Shown here piece by piece: positions 1 to 6,250 of a DNA stretch of 17,537 nt. The position numbers and the translations under genes are program-made. Location: assembly GCA_948857205.1 (NCBI GenBank), contig CAQPRV010000033.1:1-17537 (forward strand), given 5' to 3'. Each line of letters begins with the position of its first letter. The stretch's first letter is position 1. This stretch comes from an uncultured Clostridia bacterium. GTDB taxonomy: Bacteria > Bacillota > Clostridia > TANB77 > CAG-508. The notes under the pieces were generated by a model. That model worked only from the letters and a program-made list of their open reading frames with translations, was not told the DNA's origin and ran no database searches.

Positions 1-262
1 ATATGAAAAAAGTTCAACAATAATAACAACAAATCAAACTTTTTCTAAATGGGGCGAATTGTTTAATGATAATGTACTAGCAAATGCAATATTAGATAGA
101 CTATTACATCACTCATATATTTTTAATATTGCAGGAGAATCTTATCGAATTAAAGATATGATGTCTAAATTAGAAAATATTAACAATACTAAATCTATGG
201 TGTCTAAATTGGTAAAAATTATTTTCCCTTTTTTGGTAATTTTGGTATTGACTTTTATAACA
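1..262 (+). mobile_element. Right-hand end of an IS21-family insertion sequence (continues beyond the window's left edge)
   Basis: The segment carries the last ~75 codons typical of an IstB helper followed by short AT-rich repeats (TTGGTAAAAATT at about 210 and TTGGTAATTTTGG at about 234) of the kind often found near IS21 ends, and then TATTGAC, which may be the outer tip. IstA and most of IstB lie outside the window. The right boundary is uncertain by tens of bases because no target duplication can be checked. The neighbour on the right looks like a truncated group II intron, so this IS may have inserted into, or recombined with, that intron. Confidence 0.65.
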
Positions 263-274
263 TTTCGGGGCTGA
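2..274 (+). CDS. istB: IstB-like ATP-binding helper of IS21 transposase, C-terminal part
   Basis: IstB is the AAA+ ATPase that selects target DNA and activates the IstA transposase of IS21 elements. Only the C-terminal end is in the window, read in the frame starting at base 2. The stretch ITTNQTFSKWGELFNDNV followed by LANAILDRLLHHSYIFNI and GESYRIK matches the family's sensor-2 and C-terminal signature (I-T-S-N-x-x-F-x-x-W-G-E; L-D-R-L-L-H-H; G-x-S-Y-R). After this, residues read into hydrophobic, repeat-derived sequence (VKIIFPFLVILVLTFITFRG), so the last ~25 codons are probably IS-terminal DNA, not conserved protein. The gene is incomplete because of the window edge, and the rest of the element is not visible. 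Confidence 0.85.
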   Translation, partial: YEKSSTIITTNQTFSKWGELFNDNVLANAILDRLLHHSYIFNIAGESYRIKDMMSKLENINNTKSMVSKLVKIIFPFLVILVLTFITFRG

Positions 275-420
275 ATTGCCTTTTAACCCTACTTTCTCAC
301 TATTTACGCTTTACTCATAACATTACTGCCATAAGCACAAAACTCGCTACTGGTGGTTGGTTAGACCTTAGCCAGACGGGATTTCCACCCATTAGATTAC
401 TTACCCTTTGCTGGGCGCAC
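255..420 (-). ncRNA. 5' fragment of a group II intron (domain I start), truncated
   Basis: Read on the minus strand from base 420, the sequence begins GTGCGCCCAGC, the bacterial group II intron 5' consensus (GUGYG), and can form the first domain I stem (GCCC, loop AGCAAA, GGGT). This is followed by a second small stem (GGG-TGGAAA-TCCC) and an unstructured-looking AACCAACCACC segment, as in bacterial introns with reverse-transcriptase ORFs. The intron then runs into IS21 sequence after ~165 nt. The rest of domain I, domains II-VI and the reverse transcriptase are absent. The 5' exon would be the DNA right of base 420. The call rests on motif recall, not an RNA model search; the left boundary is approximate. 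Confidence 0.65.
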
Positions 421-576
421 ACTTACTACTTGTCTAGTACAGATTATATCAAAAAGTTATACAAAAGTATAGAAAAATAATACAATCCTGTTTTAAAATA
501 AAAAAATTTCCGACTTTTTGATGTTGGATAACATAAGATGATGTTTATAATCAGTTACAAAAAATTTTAAAATTTA

Positions 577-605
577 TTGTAAAATATTAGAAAATAAAGT
601 ATAAT
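577..605 (+). promoter_or_regulatory. Sigma-A-type promoter of the 34-codon ORF
   Basis: TTGTAA at 577-582 and a perfect TATAAT at 600-605 are separated by 17 bases. Transcription would start near 612, leaving a ~43-nt leader. That leader contains complementary segments (CCTTTT near 614 and GAAAGGGG near 638) that could fold over the ribosome binding site. Confidence 0.7.
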
Positions 606-654
606 GAGAACATCCTTTTCTCAAAGGAAATCTTTTTGAAAGGGGTGAAGCGAT

Positions 655-759
655 ATGACCAATGCAGAACTAATTTTGAAGTTAGTTGAAATGCTTATTG
701 AATCTGAAAAGAAACAAAAAGCAAAGGCTAATGAACAAAATGGTCAAAGCAAAGATTAG
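655..759 (+). CDS. 34-residue small protein of unknown function
   Basis: The ORF starts at ATG 655, eight bases after a strong AAAGGGGTG ribosome binding site, and encodes 34 residues. The N-terminal half (MTNAELILKLVEMLIESEKK) reads as one amphipathic helix. The second half is Lys/Gln/Asn-rich and probably disordered. There is no cysteine, signal peptide or long hydrophobic segment, so it is not a typical membrane toxin. It has its own consensus promoter (577-605) and a strong terminator (775-817), so it is a compact monocistronic unit lying between a group II intron remnant and an IS1202-like element. I do not recognise the family. It could be a real microprotein, or an RNA gene with a short leader ORF. 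Translation is supported by the RBS spacing only. Confidence 0.55.
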   Translation: MTNAELILKLVEMLIESEKKQKAKANEQNGQSKD

Positions 760-774
760 TACATATCTAATCAT

Positions 775-817
775 AAAGGGGTAGTAACTTCCATTTGCTA
801 CTCCTTTATTTTTTTAT
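775..817 (+). terminator. Rho-independent terminator after the 34-codon ORF
   Basis: AAAGGGGTAG (775-784) pairs with CTACTCCTTT (798-807), ten pairs including one G-T, followed by ATTTTTTT. It lies 15 bases after the stop codon of the small ORF and completes its transcription unit. Confidence 0.85.
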
Positions 818-825
818 GCAAAACA

Positions 826-856
826 AAAGAGATGCCTTCTTCCATTGCATCTCTTT
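826..856. terminator. Perfect 10-bp stem-loop, possible bidirectional or minus-strand terminator
   Basis: AAAGAGATGC (826-835) and GCATCTCTTT (847-856) are perfect inverted repeats with an 11-nt loop. The T-runs on either side are short. It could back up the preceding terminator or stop transcription coming leftward from the IS1202-like element. The sequence from 857 to the IS edge at about 982 holds nothing else I can identify. Confidence 0.5.
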
Positions 857-991
857 CTAACTATATGACTTTTGCAGAACTTTAGTCAATTTTTAAGCTA
901 CTTATATTGTACTACTTAAAACTAGAATTGTCAAATATTTAACGAAAAAAATTCATTTGAAATATGATTAATTTATGAGAATGTCTTAAGT

Positions 992-1016
992 AATAACTTT
1001 TAAAAATGTTCCAAAA
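992..1016 (+). repeat. Left terminal inverted repeat of the IS1202-like element
   Basis: AATAACTTTTAAAAATGTTC and the next five bases are the reverse complement of 2484-2508 with three mismatches. Six additional bases (TTAAGT) separate it from the outer TGTC, compared with none at the right end. Confidence 0.75.
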
Positions 1017-1037
1017 TGATAACACTAAGTCACAGAG

Positions 1038-2303
1038 GTGACAAAAGTGAGAAAGGTGAATCTCGGCTTTGTGCATGGCAACCGATCAAAGAAACCCGCT
1101 AAGACCTTAGATAAAACAATCTCCGATTCCATTATACTACTTTATCGTAATAAATATCAAGGGTTTAATTTTAGACATTTCTATGATTATTTGCTTGAGG
1201 AAGAAAAATTTAGTGTTTCATATACCTTTGTTTATACAACTTTAATGAAAAATGGTATTCGTTCTCCTAAAGCTAGAAAAGCTACCAAAAGAAGACTAGC
1301 TAGAGAAAAACTAGAAAAAGAAAAGAAATTAAAGGACAAGTCAGAAGATGAAATTGAAATTATTGTAAATCATAAAGTTTCTTTAGAGGACTCTCACCCA
1401 AGAGGCGAAAAACCTAAATATTTTGGCGAAGTAACAGAGATAGATGGCTCTTCTCATCTATGGTTTAGAGATGTAAAAGCTTGCCTTCATTTAGCTACTG
1501 ATAAGGCTACAAATCATATTGCTGGAGCATATTTTGATTGGCAAGAAACCTTGAATGGCTATTATCATGTGTTTTATCAAATATTGGTAAATTATGGTAT
1601 TCCTAGTCTATTCAAAACCGATAATAGAACTGTATTTAATTATAATAAGCTAAACGAAGATAAACGTACATCTAATAAAAATGTTTTAACACAATTTGGA
1701 TATGCCTGTAAACAATTAGGCGTTGATATAGATACAACAAGTGTTTCTCAAGCTAAAGGACTTATTGAACGAGATAATGGAACTTTTCAAGGTAGACTGA
1801 TAAACGAACTAAGATTAAATAATATTACAACCATTGAAGGAGCAAATGACTATTTAATTAATATATTTGTGCCAAAATTCAATGCTAAATTTGCTTTAGA
1901 TTACAAAAAATTTGAGTCAGTATATGAAATATGTCCTACACCAGAAAAAATCAATTATACTCTTGCTGTTTTAAATCCTAGAAAGATTGATAATGGTAAT
2001 AGTATAAAATTCAAAAATGAATATTATCAGCCATATGAAAATAATGAGTTAAAATGCTTTAGAGCGAAGACAGAATGCCTTGTAATCAAAGCTTTTAATG
2101 ACGACTTACTGGTAACTATTGATGAAAAACTATATGAATTAAGAAAACTAGAGTCACATAAAAAATATTCCGAAGAATTTGATAAAATTACAGAACCAAA
2201 AAAAGAAAAGAAAAAGTATATACCCCCAATGACACATCCTTGGAAGTTAGCATCATTTAAGATGCAATTAGAAAAAGCACATACAGAACATGTATATGCT
2301 TAA
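1038..2303 (+). CDS. ISNCY/IS1202-like DDE transposase, N-terminally shortened
   Basis: This is a 421-residue transposase that cuts and joins the element's ends. The integrase core (rve-like) is intact: first Asp in TEIDGSSHLWF (D136), second in LFKTDNRTVF (D195) and Glu in GLIERDNGTF (E244). GFVHGNRSKKP at residues 10-20 is the family's hallmark linker between the helix-turn-helix and catalytic domains. Relatives usually have ~50-60 residues of helix-turn-helix before that linker; here only nine precede it and the start is a GTG. In the +1-shifted frame just upstream (1016-1060) the codons read D-K-S-E-K-G-E, which would fit directly before L-G-F-V-H-G-N-R. The 5' part therefore seems frameshifted and deleted. 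The Lys/Glu-rich segment at 78-105 is probably coiled coil. Mobility is doubtful. Confidence 0.85.
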   Translation: MTKVRKVNLGFVHGNRSKKPAKTLDKTISDSIILLYRNKYQGFNFRHFYDYLLEEEKFSVSYTFVYTTLMKNGIRSPKARKATKRRLAREKLEKEKKLKDKSEDEIEIIVNHKVSLEDSHPRGEKPKYFGEVTEIDGSSHLWFRDVKACLHLATDKATNHIAGAYFDWQETLNGYYHVFYQILVNYGIPSLFKTDNRTVFNYNKLNEDKRTSNKNVLTQFGYACKQLGVDIDTTSVSQAKGLIERDNGTFQGRLINELRLNNITTIEGANDYLINIFVPKFNAKFALDYKKFESVYEICPTPEKINYTLAVLNPRKIDNGNSIKFKNEYYQPYENNELKCFRAKTECLVIKAFNDDLLVTIDEKLYELRKLESHKKYSEEFDKITEPKKEKKKYIPPMTHPWKLASFKMQLEKAHTEHVYA

Positions 2304-2325
2304 CCAAGATGACGAAATATCTTAA

Positions 2326-2427
2326 TTAAATCTATCGCCTAGTTATATTATGGGCAAAAAATAGATTTTAATACCCAAAAATTAAATCTTGAGCCTGCCT
2401 CTGCGGAGAGCGGAAAGACTCAAGATT
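2326..2427 (+). other. Two consecutive stem-loops downstream of the IS transposase
   Basis: Stem 1 pairs AAATCTAT (2328-2335) with ATAGATTT (2361-2368). Stem 2 pairs AATCTTGAG (2385-2393) with CTCAAGATT (2419-2427), and inside its loop CTC-TGCG-GAG (2399-2408) can form a further hairpin. The two left arms start alike (TTAAATCT...GCC), as if one unit had been duplicated. This is the most GC-rich and structured DNA of the element. It could be a structured 3' RNA or a protein-binding region; neither is shown. Confidence 0.5.
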
Positions 2428-2451
2428 GATATAATAAAATGTATAATTTAG

Positions 2452-2468
2452 CGGAAAATATTTTTCCG
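2452..2468. repeat. Subterminal palindrome in the IS1202-like element
   Basis: CGGAAAA (2452-2458), TAT, TTTTCCG (2462-2468) is a perfect palindrome 16 bases inside the right inverted repeat. It could be a transposase site or a weak transcription stop. No equivalent is found near the left end. Confidence 0.5.
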
Positions 2469-2483
2469 TTAATGTTTAGAAAT

Positions 2484-2508
2484 TTTTGGGACATTTTCAA
2501 AAATTATT
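2484..2508 (-). repeat. Right terminal inverted repeat of the IS1202-like element
   Basis: TTTTGGGACATTTTCAAAAA plus TTATT is the reverse complement of 992-1016 apart from three bases, and is followed directly by GACA. Confidence 0.75.
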
Positions 2509-2512
2509 GACA

Positions 2513-3234
2513 ATTTTGTGTCTATATATCTATTCTAACATCAATATTTTAGAAACCGTCGATCAGTCGCTTCGTTTCATAGGTAGTCTAGTAAGTAGCC
2601 AATAGCTACTGTAATTGCTGATGCTTAGGCTGTTAAACTTTTAGTTGTTATAGCCTAAGTATGCAAAATAATTGAAAATTATTTTGTATTACCTTACATC
2701 TTTGTTCATACTTGCCCAAACTTTTACAATTACAAATCCATTTTCAAGTTTTGCCTCCCATACTCTTTTATTATTGTGAGTCTGTCATTGTAAAATCTCA
2801 CTCACGCACTTTGTACCAATAGACTGTTAGTACTAATACTAATGAACTTTATAGCATCGGCTCATCACACCAAACACTTTTTAAGAGGTGTTGCATTTCT
2901 CTTTTGAACAAAAAAACTACTCATAGTTATAAAATTACAAGTAGCTGATTTATTCCTATTCAATTAAGCCTCAAAATCAATTTTAAGGAAGTTGTATTAC
3001 AAAGTAGAATAACTTTAAGTTTATTCTTTTTAATAGTTTATATTTTAATTATAGTCGAAGTCTTACTAATGCCATAATTTTTATAATTAGTCATAAGAAA
3101 ATGTCAAGCTAGCGAACATTAGGCATAAAGAAAATGCCATAATATTCGGTCGAAAAATAAAATTTTGCTCTTTCTTAATACTTCGCTTCGCTAGTATTAA
3201 GAGTTAAAATTGAAATTATAGATAAGGTGGTAAT
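2513..3234. other. Gene-poor, hairpin-rich spacer between two insertion sequences
   Basis: No intact gene is seen in these ~720 bases. They hold three close-packed perfect stem-loops (2594-2610, 2624-2659, 2664-2686), a possible minus-strand coding remnant (2689-2802), and further stems at 3066-3092, 3122-3138 (GGCAT/ATGCC) and 3173-3202 (TCTTAATACT/AGTATTAAGA). The last of these lies 5' of a ribosome binding site and start codon at 3224-3237. The mixture looks like chromosomal or element DNA broken up by repeated insertions and deletions. Confidence 0.6.
2689..2802 (-). pseudogene. Possible 3' remnant of an unidentified gene
   Basis: On the minus strand an open stretch of 37 codons ends in TAA and reads KRVWEAKLENGFVIVKVWAS then MNKDVR, a composition that looks like genuine protein (three Trp/Phe in good context, alternating hydrophobics). 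There is no ribosome binding site before the GTG at its open end, and the reading frame is closed immediately upstream. A perfect hairpin (2664-2686) follows the stop and could be the old terminator. I do not recognise the family, and chance cannot be excluded at this length. Confidence 0.3.
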
Positions 3235-3273
3235 ATGGTTACAGATTCACAAACAGAATTAGAAAAAATTTAA
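3235..3273 (+). pseudogene. Truncated gene start (12 codons) cut by the IS3-family fragment
   Basis: AAGGTGG (3224-3230) precedes ATG 3235 at ideal spacing and the frame reads MVTDSQTELEKI before a TAA that lies at the apparent junction with IS3 sequence. A strong RBS with only 12 codons suggests the 5' end of a gene whose body was removed. A stem-loop at 3173-3202 sits in its leader. The product is unknown. Confidence 0.3.
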
Positions 3274-3478
3274 TTGTGGTAAAAATAGAGTGTTATTATG
3301 GAGTAAACAATATAAAGAAGGCGGAGAAAAAGCTTTACAGAAAAAGGTTAAAAAAAATAACAATATAAAACAAAACAATAGTTTTAATAGTATAGAAGAA
3401 GAATTAGAATATGTTAAGGCAGAAAGAAATATTCTAAAAAAAACATTGGAAATATTGACGATACAAAGAAAAATATAA
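3263..3478 (+). pseudogene. IS3-family OrfA, 5'-truncated
   Basis: The frame is open from 3263 and reads GKNRVLLWSKQYKEGGEKAL, the usual end of the OrfA helix-turn-helix. A Glu/Lys-rich leucine-zipper region follows (EEELEYVKAERNILKKTLEI) before the stop at 3476. OrfA normally supplies the DNA-binding half of the transposase and has ~90-130 residues. Here about the first 40-50 are missing, with no start codon in a plausible place, so the element cannot make a complete OrfAB. The junction with foreign DNA is near 3270. Confidence 0.75.
3436..3442 (+). other. -1 programmed frameshift site between orfA and orfB
   Basis: A run of eight A (3436-3443) gives the slippery heptamer A-AAA-AAA in the OrfA frame. 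A -1 slip enters the OrfB frame, which is open from 3418. This is the standard way IS3 elements make the OrfAB transposase. No ATG exists in the OrfB frame until 3655, which agrees with expression by frameshift. Confidence 0.7.
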
Positions 3479-4347
3479 GATTCCAAGTAATTTATGAATT
3501 AAAAGAAAAATATGCAATAAACTTTTTATGCAATATATTAAAAATTAGTGAATCTGGATATTATAAATGGTTAAAAAATAAAGATATAATAAATAAAGAA
3601 GAGCTAGAAATTATAAGTAATCTAAAAACATTACAAATAAAGCATAAATATAGAATGGTTTCAGAAAGGATGACTCATGAATATGAAAGGATATATCATA
3701 AAAAATATAATCATAAACGTATTGCAAGATTAATGAACAAATATGGTATTCAATCAGTAGTTAGACCTAAAATACGAAAAAATAGAAAAAGTAAAAATAA
3801 TTATGCTAAAAATAAATTAAATAGAAATTTTGAAGCAAGTATACCATATGACAAATTAGCAACAGATATATCAGAATTTAAAAAAAGTGGAAAAAAAGTA
3901 TACTTATCTATGATAAAAGATTTGTATACACATGTTATAGAAGCTCTAGAAATAAACTATAGTCCTAGTTTAAAATTAGTAATAGATACTATTAATCAGG
4001 TAAAAGATAAAGCAATAGAATATGGTACATTTTTTCATAGTGATCAAGGATTTCAATATACTAATCCAATTGTACAAAAAATACTAAAAGAAAATAACTT
4101 TTTACAAAGTATGTCCCGAAAAGGAAATCCTATAGATAATGCACCAATGGAAAGTTTTTTTTCAACTTTAAAATCAGAGTTAATTTATAATAAAACTATT
4201 GATATACCAAATGATAAATCATTAATACAAGAGATTATAGATTATATATATTATTATAATAATGAACGTATCCAAAAAGGATTAGGATATTTAACTCCAA
4301 TGGAATTTAAGAAAAAGCATGAAGAAAAAAACAATAAATCAAATTAA
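3442..4347 (+). CDS. IS3-family transposase OrfB (DDE catalytic half)
   Basis: OrfB performs strand cleavage and transfer. Counted from the slip site it is about 302 residues, the normal size. The N-terminal part (FQVIYELKEKYAINFLCNIL, then SESGYYKW) is the HTH_21-type linker. The catalytic triad is complete, with Asp in LATDISEF, Asp in FFHSDQGFQY and Glu 36 residues later in DNAPMESFFSTLKSE (the D-35-E spacing of IS3). The end, YYNNERIQKGLGYLTPMEFK, is the conserved family C-terminus. The first in-frame ATG is 3655, too far in to be the true start. The reading frame is undamaged although its partner orfA is truncated. Product identity is certain; activity is unlikely. Confidence 0.9.
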   Translation, partial: NIGNIDDTKKNIRFQVIYELKEKYAINFLCNILKISESGYYKWLKNKDIINKEELEIISNLKTLQIKHKYRMVSERMTHEYERIYHKKYNHKRIARLMNKYGIQSVVRPKIRKNRKSKNNYAKNKLNRNFEASIPYDKLATDISEFKKSGKKVYLSMIKDLYTHVIEALEINYSPSLKLVIDTINQVKDKAIEYGTFFHSDQGFQYTNPIVQKILKENNFLQSMSRKGNPIDNAPMESFFSTLKSELIYNKTIDIPNDKSLIQEIIDYIYYYNNERIQKGLGYLTPMEFKKKHEEKNNKSN

Positions 4348-4372
4348 ATTTATTGTTTTTTGAAACATCCCC

Positions 4373-4404
4373 TTTTTGGACTCTACTTTTTGAGGTATAG
4401 TTCA
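4373..4404 (-). repeat. Right inverted repeat of the IS3-family element
   Basis: Read inward from 4404 it begins TGAACTATACCTCAAAAAG, with the TG tip and A-rich body typical of IS150-type IS3 elements. The left partner is missing. Confidence 0.75.
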
Positions 4405-4441
4405 TTACTAGACTCTCATTCCTTACAAACAAAAAATCATC

Positions 4442-4687
4442 TTATCTGTTGGTTAATTCTTTTTGAATTTCCTTATTATTTTCTAGTATCCAGTTTCTTC
4501 TAACTACACCAATACTAAGTGTAAGCAATGCTGCTGGTGGGCAAGCAAATAAACTTACTCCTGTAATTGTTGCAACAAATAAACTGTTGCGAACGATTCT
4601 CTTTTTGTTAGTTTCTACTTGCTCTTTCAATTCTTCTTGTGTCATTTCGTGTAATTCTTTTCCATCATAAGATAATTTACTATTCAT
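4442..4687 (-). CDS. Small membrane protein of unknown function (81 aa)
   Basis: Residues 1-30 are polar and charged (DGKELHEMTQEELKEQVETN). Residues ~34-62 are hydrophobic (NSLFVATITGVSLFACPP, then AALLTLSIGVV) and form one long or two short membrane helices with a Pro-Pro turn. The end is charged (ENNKEIQKEL). There is no signal-peptidase site. ATG 4687 is preceded by a strong AGGAGG at the right spacing. It lies between the IS3 right end and an ABC transporter operon on the same strand, with about 70 bases separating it from the permease stop, so it could be read through from that operon. I do not recognise a named family. Confidence 0.7.
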   Translation of the reverse strand: MNSKLSYDGKELHEMTQEELKEQVETNKKRIVRNSLFVATITGVSLFACPPAALLTLSIGVVRRNWILENNKEIQKELTNR

Positions 4688-4757
4688 AATAATTCCTCCT
4701 TCAAAAAGTGTTTTGTTTAGAGTTACTATATATAAACTACTTTCGTAGGTTATATTC

Positions 4758-5390
4758 TTAAAATTCTTTACTTTGATATATTTTGTTTGATATTAGATAT
4801 GAAATACCTAATAATATTATAGAAATTATTGGAATAGCTATAAGTAAATAGTTATCTAATCCATTTATTATATTTATAATAGGTGTCATATCTATAAATT
4901 GAGCAATTAAAGCTCCTATCCCTGCTATTCCAAATACTACTGCAAATAATATTATTCTTCCATTTGTAGCTCCAAATTTGAAAACTATTGGATAAAGCAT
5001 AGAAATTATAATAACACTTGATAACATCGTTCCAATTAGTGATGAAATAATTTCATCTAAATTTATGCTATTTGTCTTTGTATAACCGATTCCTACACCT
5101 ATAACCAAAGCAACAACTGCTAAAATAATCGTTAAAATTATTGAAGCTATATATTTGGCTCTAACTACATTTTTTCTTCCATCTGGCAAGGTTACTGCAT
5201 AGGAGTTCCAATTATTAAAATCATCATAACTAAATGTTGATATAAATAACATTATTCCAATTAGTGGAATTATAAATGTAACATCTAATGTGCCTTGAAA
5301 TGCCAACATTATATATATTACAAATATAATTATCATTGATTTTAAATTTGCTTTTATAAGTAAAAAATCTTTTTTTATTAAACCTAACAT
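4758..5390 (-). CDS. ABC-2-type transporter permease (ABC2_membrane_5-like)
   Basis: This 210-residue integral membrane protein would form the channel of a two-component ABC exporter. It has six hydrophobic segments (about residues 17-33, 37-52, 81-104, 113-135, 142-163 and 181-200). The N-terminal MLGLIKKDF and the motif YDDFNNWNSYAVTLPDGRK followed by ARKYxA-like residues are typical of the ABC2_membrane_5 family that pairs with BcrA/YtrB-like ATPases and YtrA-type GntR regulators. Its start overlaps the end of the ATPase gene by 7 bases, so the two are translationally coupled. The substrate cannot be told from sequence. Related operons respond to antimicrobial peptides or cell-wall stress, which is inference here. 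Confidence 0.85.
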   Translation of the reverse strand: MLGLIKKDFLLIKANLKSMIIIFVIYIMLAFQGTLDVTFIIPLIGIMLFISTFSYDDFNNWNSYAVTLPDGRKNVVRAKYIASIILTIILAVVALVIGVGIGYTKTNSINLDEIISSLIGTMLSSVIIISMLYPIVFKFGATNGRIILFAVVFGIAGIGALIAQFIDMTPIINIINGLDNYLLIAIPIISIILLGISYLISNKIYQSKEF

Positions 5391-6250
5391 ATTTTTTCCC
5401 CCTTAATTACTAATACCATTAAATCCTCGAGTGTAATTTTGTCTATTACACATCCATTGTATTTTTTATTTGCTTGCTCTTTACTGCTAACTAATATTTC
5501 ATAAGCATATTTTGTTTTCTTATATGCAATAATATCTTTTTTATCAATATTTGAAAAATAGTCAATATCACATTTTAAAATTCCATAGTTATCAATTATC
5601 TCATCTCTTGACTTTTGTAACACTTTTTTTCCTTTATCAATAAATATAATCTCATCTGCTATATGCTCTAAATCACTTGTTATGTGTGTTGATAATAATA
5701 TAGAATGTTCTTCATCTTCTATAAATTTTTGGAATATCTCTAATACTTCGGATCTAACAACTGGATCTAATCCACTTGTTGGCTCATCTAATATTAGTAG
5801 TTTTGGTTTATGAGAAATAGCTACCACTATTTCTAACTTTTTTCTCATTCCTTTTGACATTGATTTTAAAGGTTTATTGTCTGGTAAATCAAACTCTTTT
5901 AAATAAGAAAAATACAATTCGCTATCCCAGTTTTTATATACATCCTTCATAGCATTATTTATATCTTTTGCATTTAATAATTCTGGAAAAAACATATTAT
6001 CTAAAACTACACCTATATCTTCTTTTATTTCTTTTTCTTCTTTTTTATAATCCTTTCCAAATATTTTTATTTCTCCACTATCAATCTTTATAATATTTAG
6101 CATTGACTTAATCAAGGTTGTTTTTCCTGCTCCATTTTCTCCAATAAGACCTACAATAACTCCTTTTGGTATTGATATATCTATTTTACCAAGTTCAAAT
6201 TTGTCATCATATTTCTTTTTTAAGTTTTTAATTTCAATAATATTTTCCAT
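5384..6250 (-). CDS. ABC transporter ATP-binding protein (BcrA/YtrB-like)
   Basis: This 288-residue nucleotide-binding subunit couples ATP hydrolysis to export through the adjacent permease. Visible motifs are Walker A GENGAGKTT (residues 37-45), signature SMSKGMRKK (130-138; a SKGM form of LSGGQ usual in this branch), Walker B LLILDEPTSGLDP (151-163) and the H-loop STHITSDLEH (His189). A ~70-residue C-terminal extension follows, as in BcrA-type ATPases. ATG 6250 directly follows the stop of the GntR gene with no spacer, and its 3' end overlaps the permease gene, so regulator, ATPase and permease form one operon. Confidence 0.92.
   Translation of the reverse strand: MENIIEIKNLKKKYDDKFELGKIDISIPKGVIVGLIGENGAGKTTLIKSMLNIIKIDSGEIKIFGKDYKKEEKEIKEDIGVVLDNMFFPELLNAKDINNAMKDVYKNWDSELYFSYLKEFDLPDNKPLKSMSKGMRKKLEIVVAISHKPKLLILDEPTSGLDPVVRSEVLEIFQKFIEDEEHSILLSTHITSDLEHIADEIIFIDKGKKVLQKSRDEIIDNYGILKCDIDYFSNIDKKDIIAYKKTKYAYEILVSSKEQANKKYNGCVIDKITLEDLMVLVIKGEKIC

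Larger units (their letters stand above)
982..2512 (+). mobile_element. IS1202-like (ISNCY group) insertion sequence
   Basis: One large transposase ORF is flanked by 25-bp imperfect inverted repeats (992-1016 and 2484-2508; 22 of 25 positions match). TGTC at 982-985 and GACA at 2509-2512 may be the outermost tips, which gives about 1.53 kb. No convincing target duplication is visible next to either end. Between the transposase stop and the right repeat lie ~180 nt rich in hairpins. The element is probably decayed at its 5' side, because the transposase lacks the usual N-terminal helix-turn-helix. Confidence 0.75.
3270..4404 (+). mobile_element. IS3-family insertion sequence lacking its left end
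   Basis: A truncated orfA, an intact orfB and a good right terminus (TGAACTATACCTCAAAAAG on the minus strand, ending at 4404) are present. No matching left inverted repeat exists upstream of 3270. The left ~150-200 bases, including the start of orfA, were deleted or replaced, so the copy should be immobile unless acted on in trans. Confidence 0.8.

Noticed and set aside
982..2512. Target-site duplication of the IS1202-like element, or a dif-like site beside it
   Set aside because: Comparison of ~30 bases on either side gave no convincing direct repeat, and no XerC/XerD-type core was recognised.
2594..2686. CRISPR-like repeats or integron attC site
   Set aside because: The three stem-loops have different sequences and no regular spacing, and no cas or integrase gene is in the window.
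3259..3486. Minus-strand 75-codon open frame over the IS3 orfA remnant
   Set aside because: It is the antisense of orfA; the Phe/Leu richness reflects the Lys/Glu codons on the other strand.
4730..4757. CTAC-gaaa-GTAG stem as terminator of the ABC operon
   Set aside because: Only four continuous pairs and no proper T-run; too weak to annotate.
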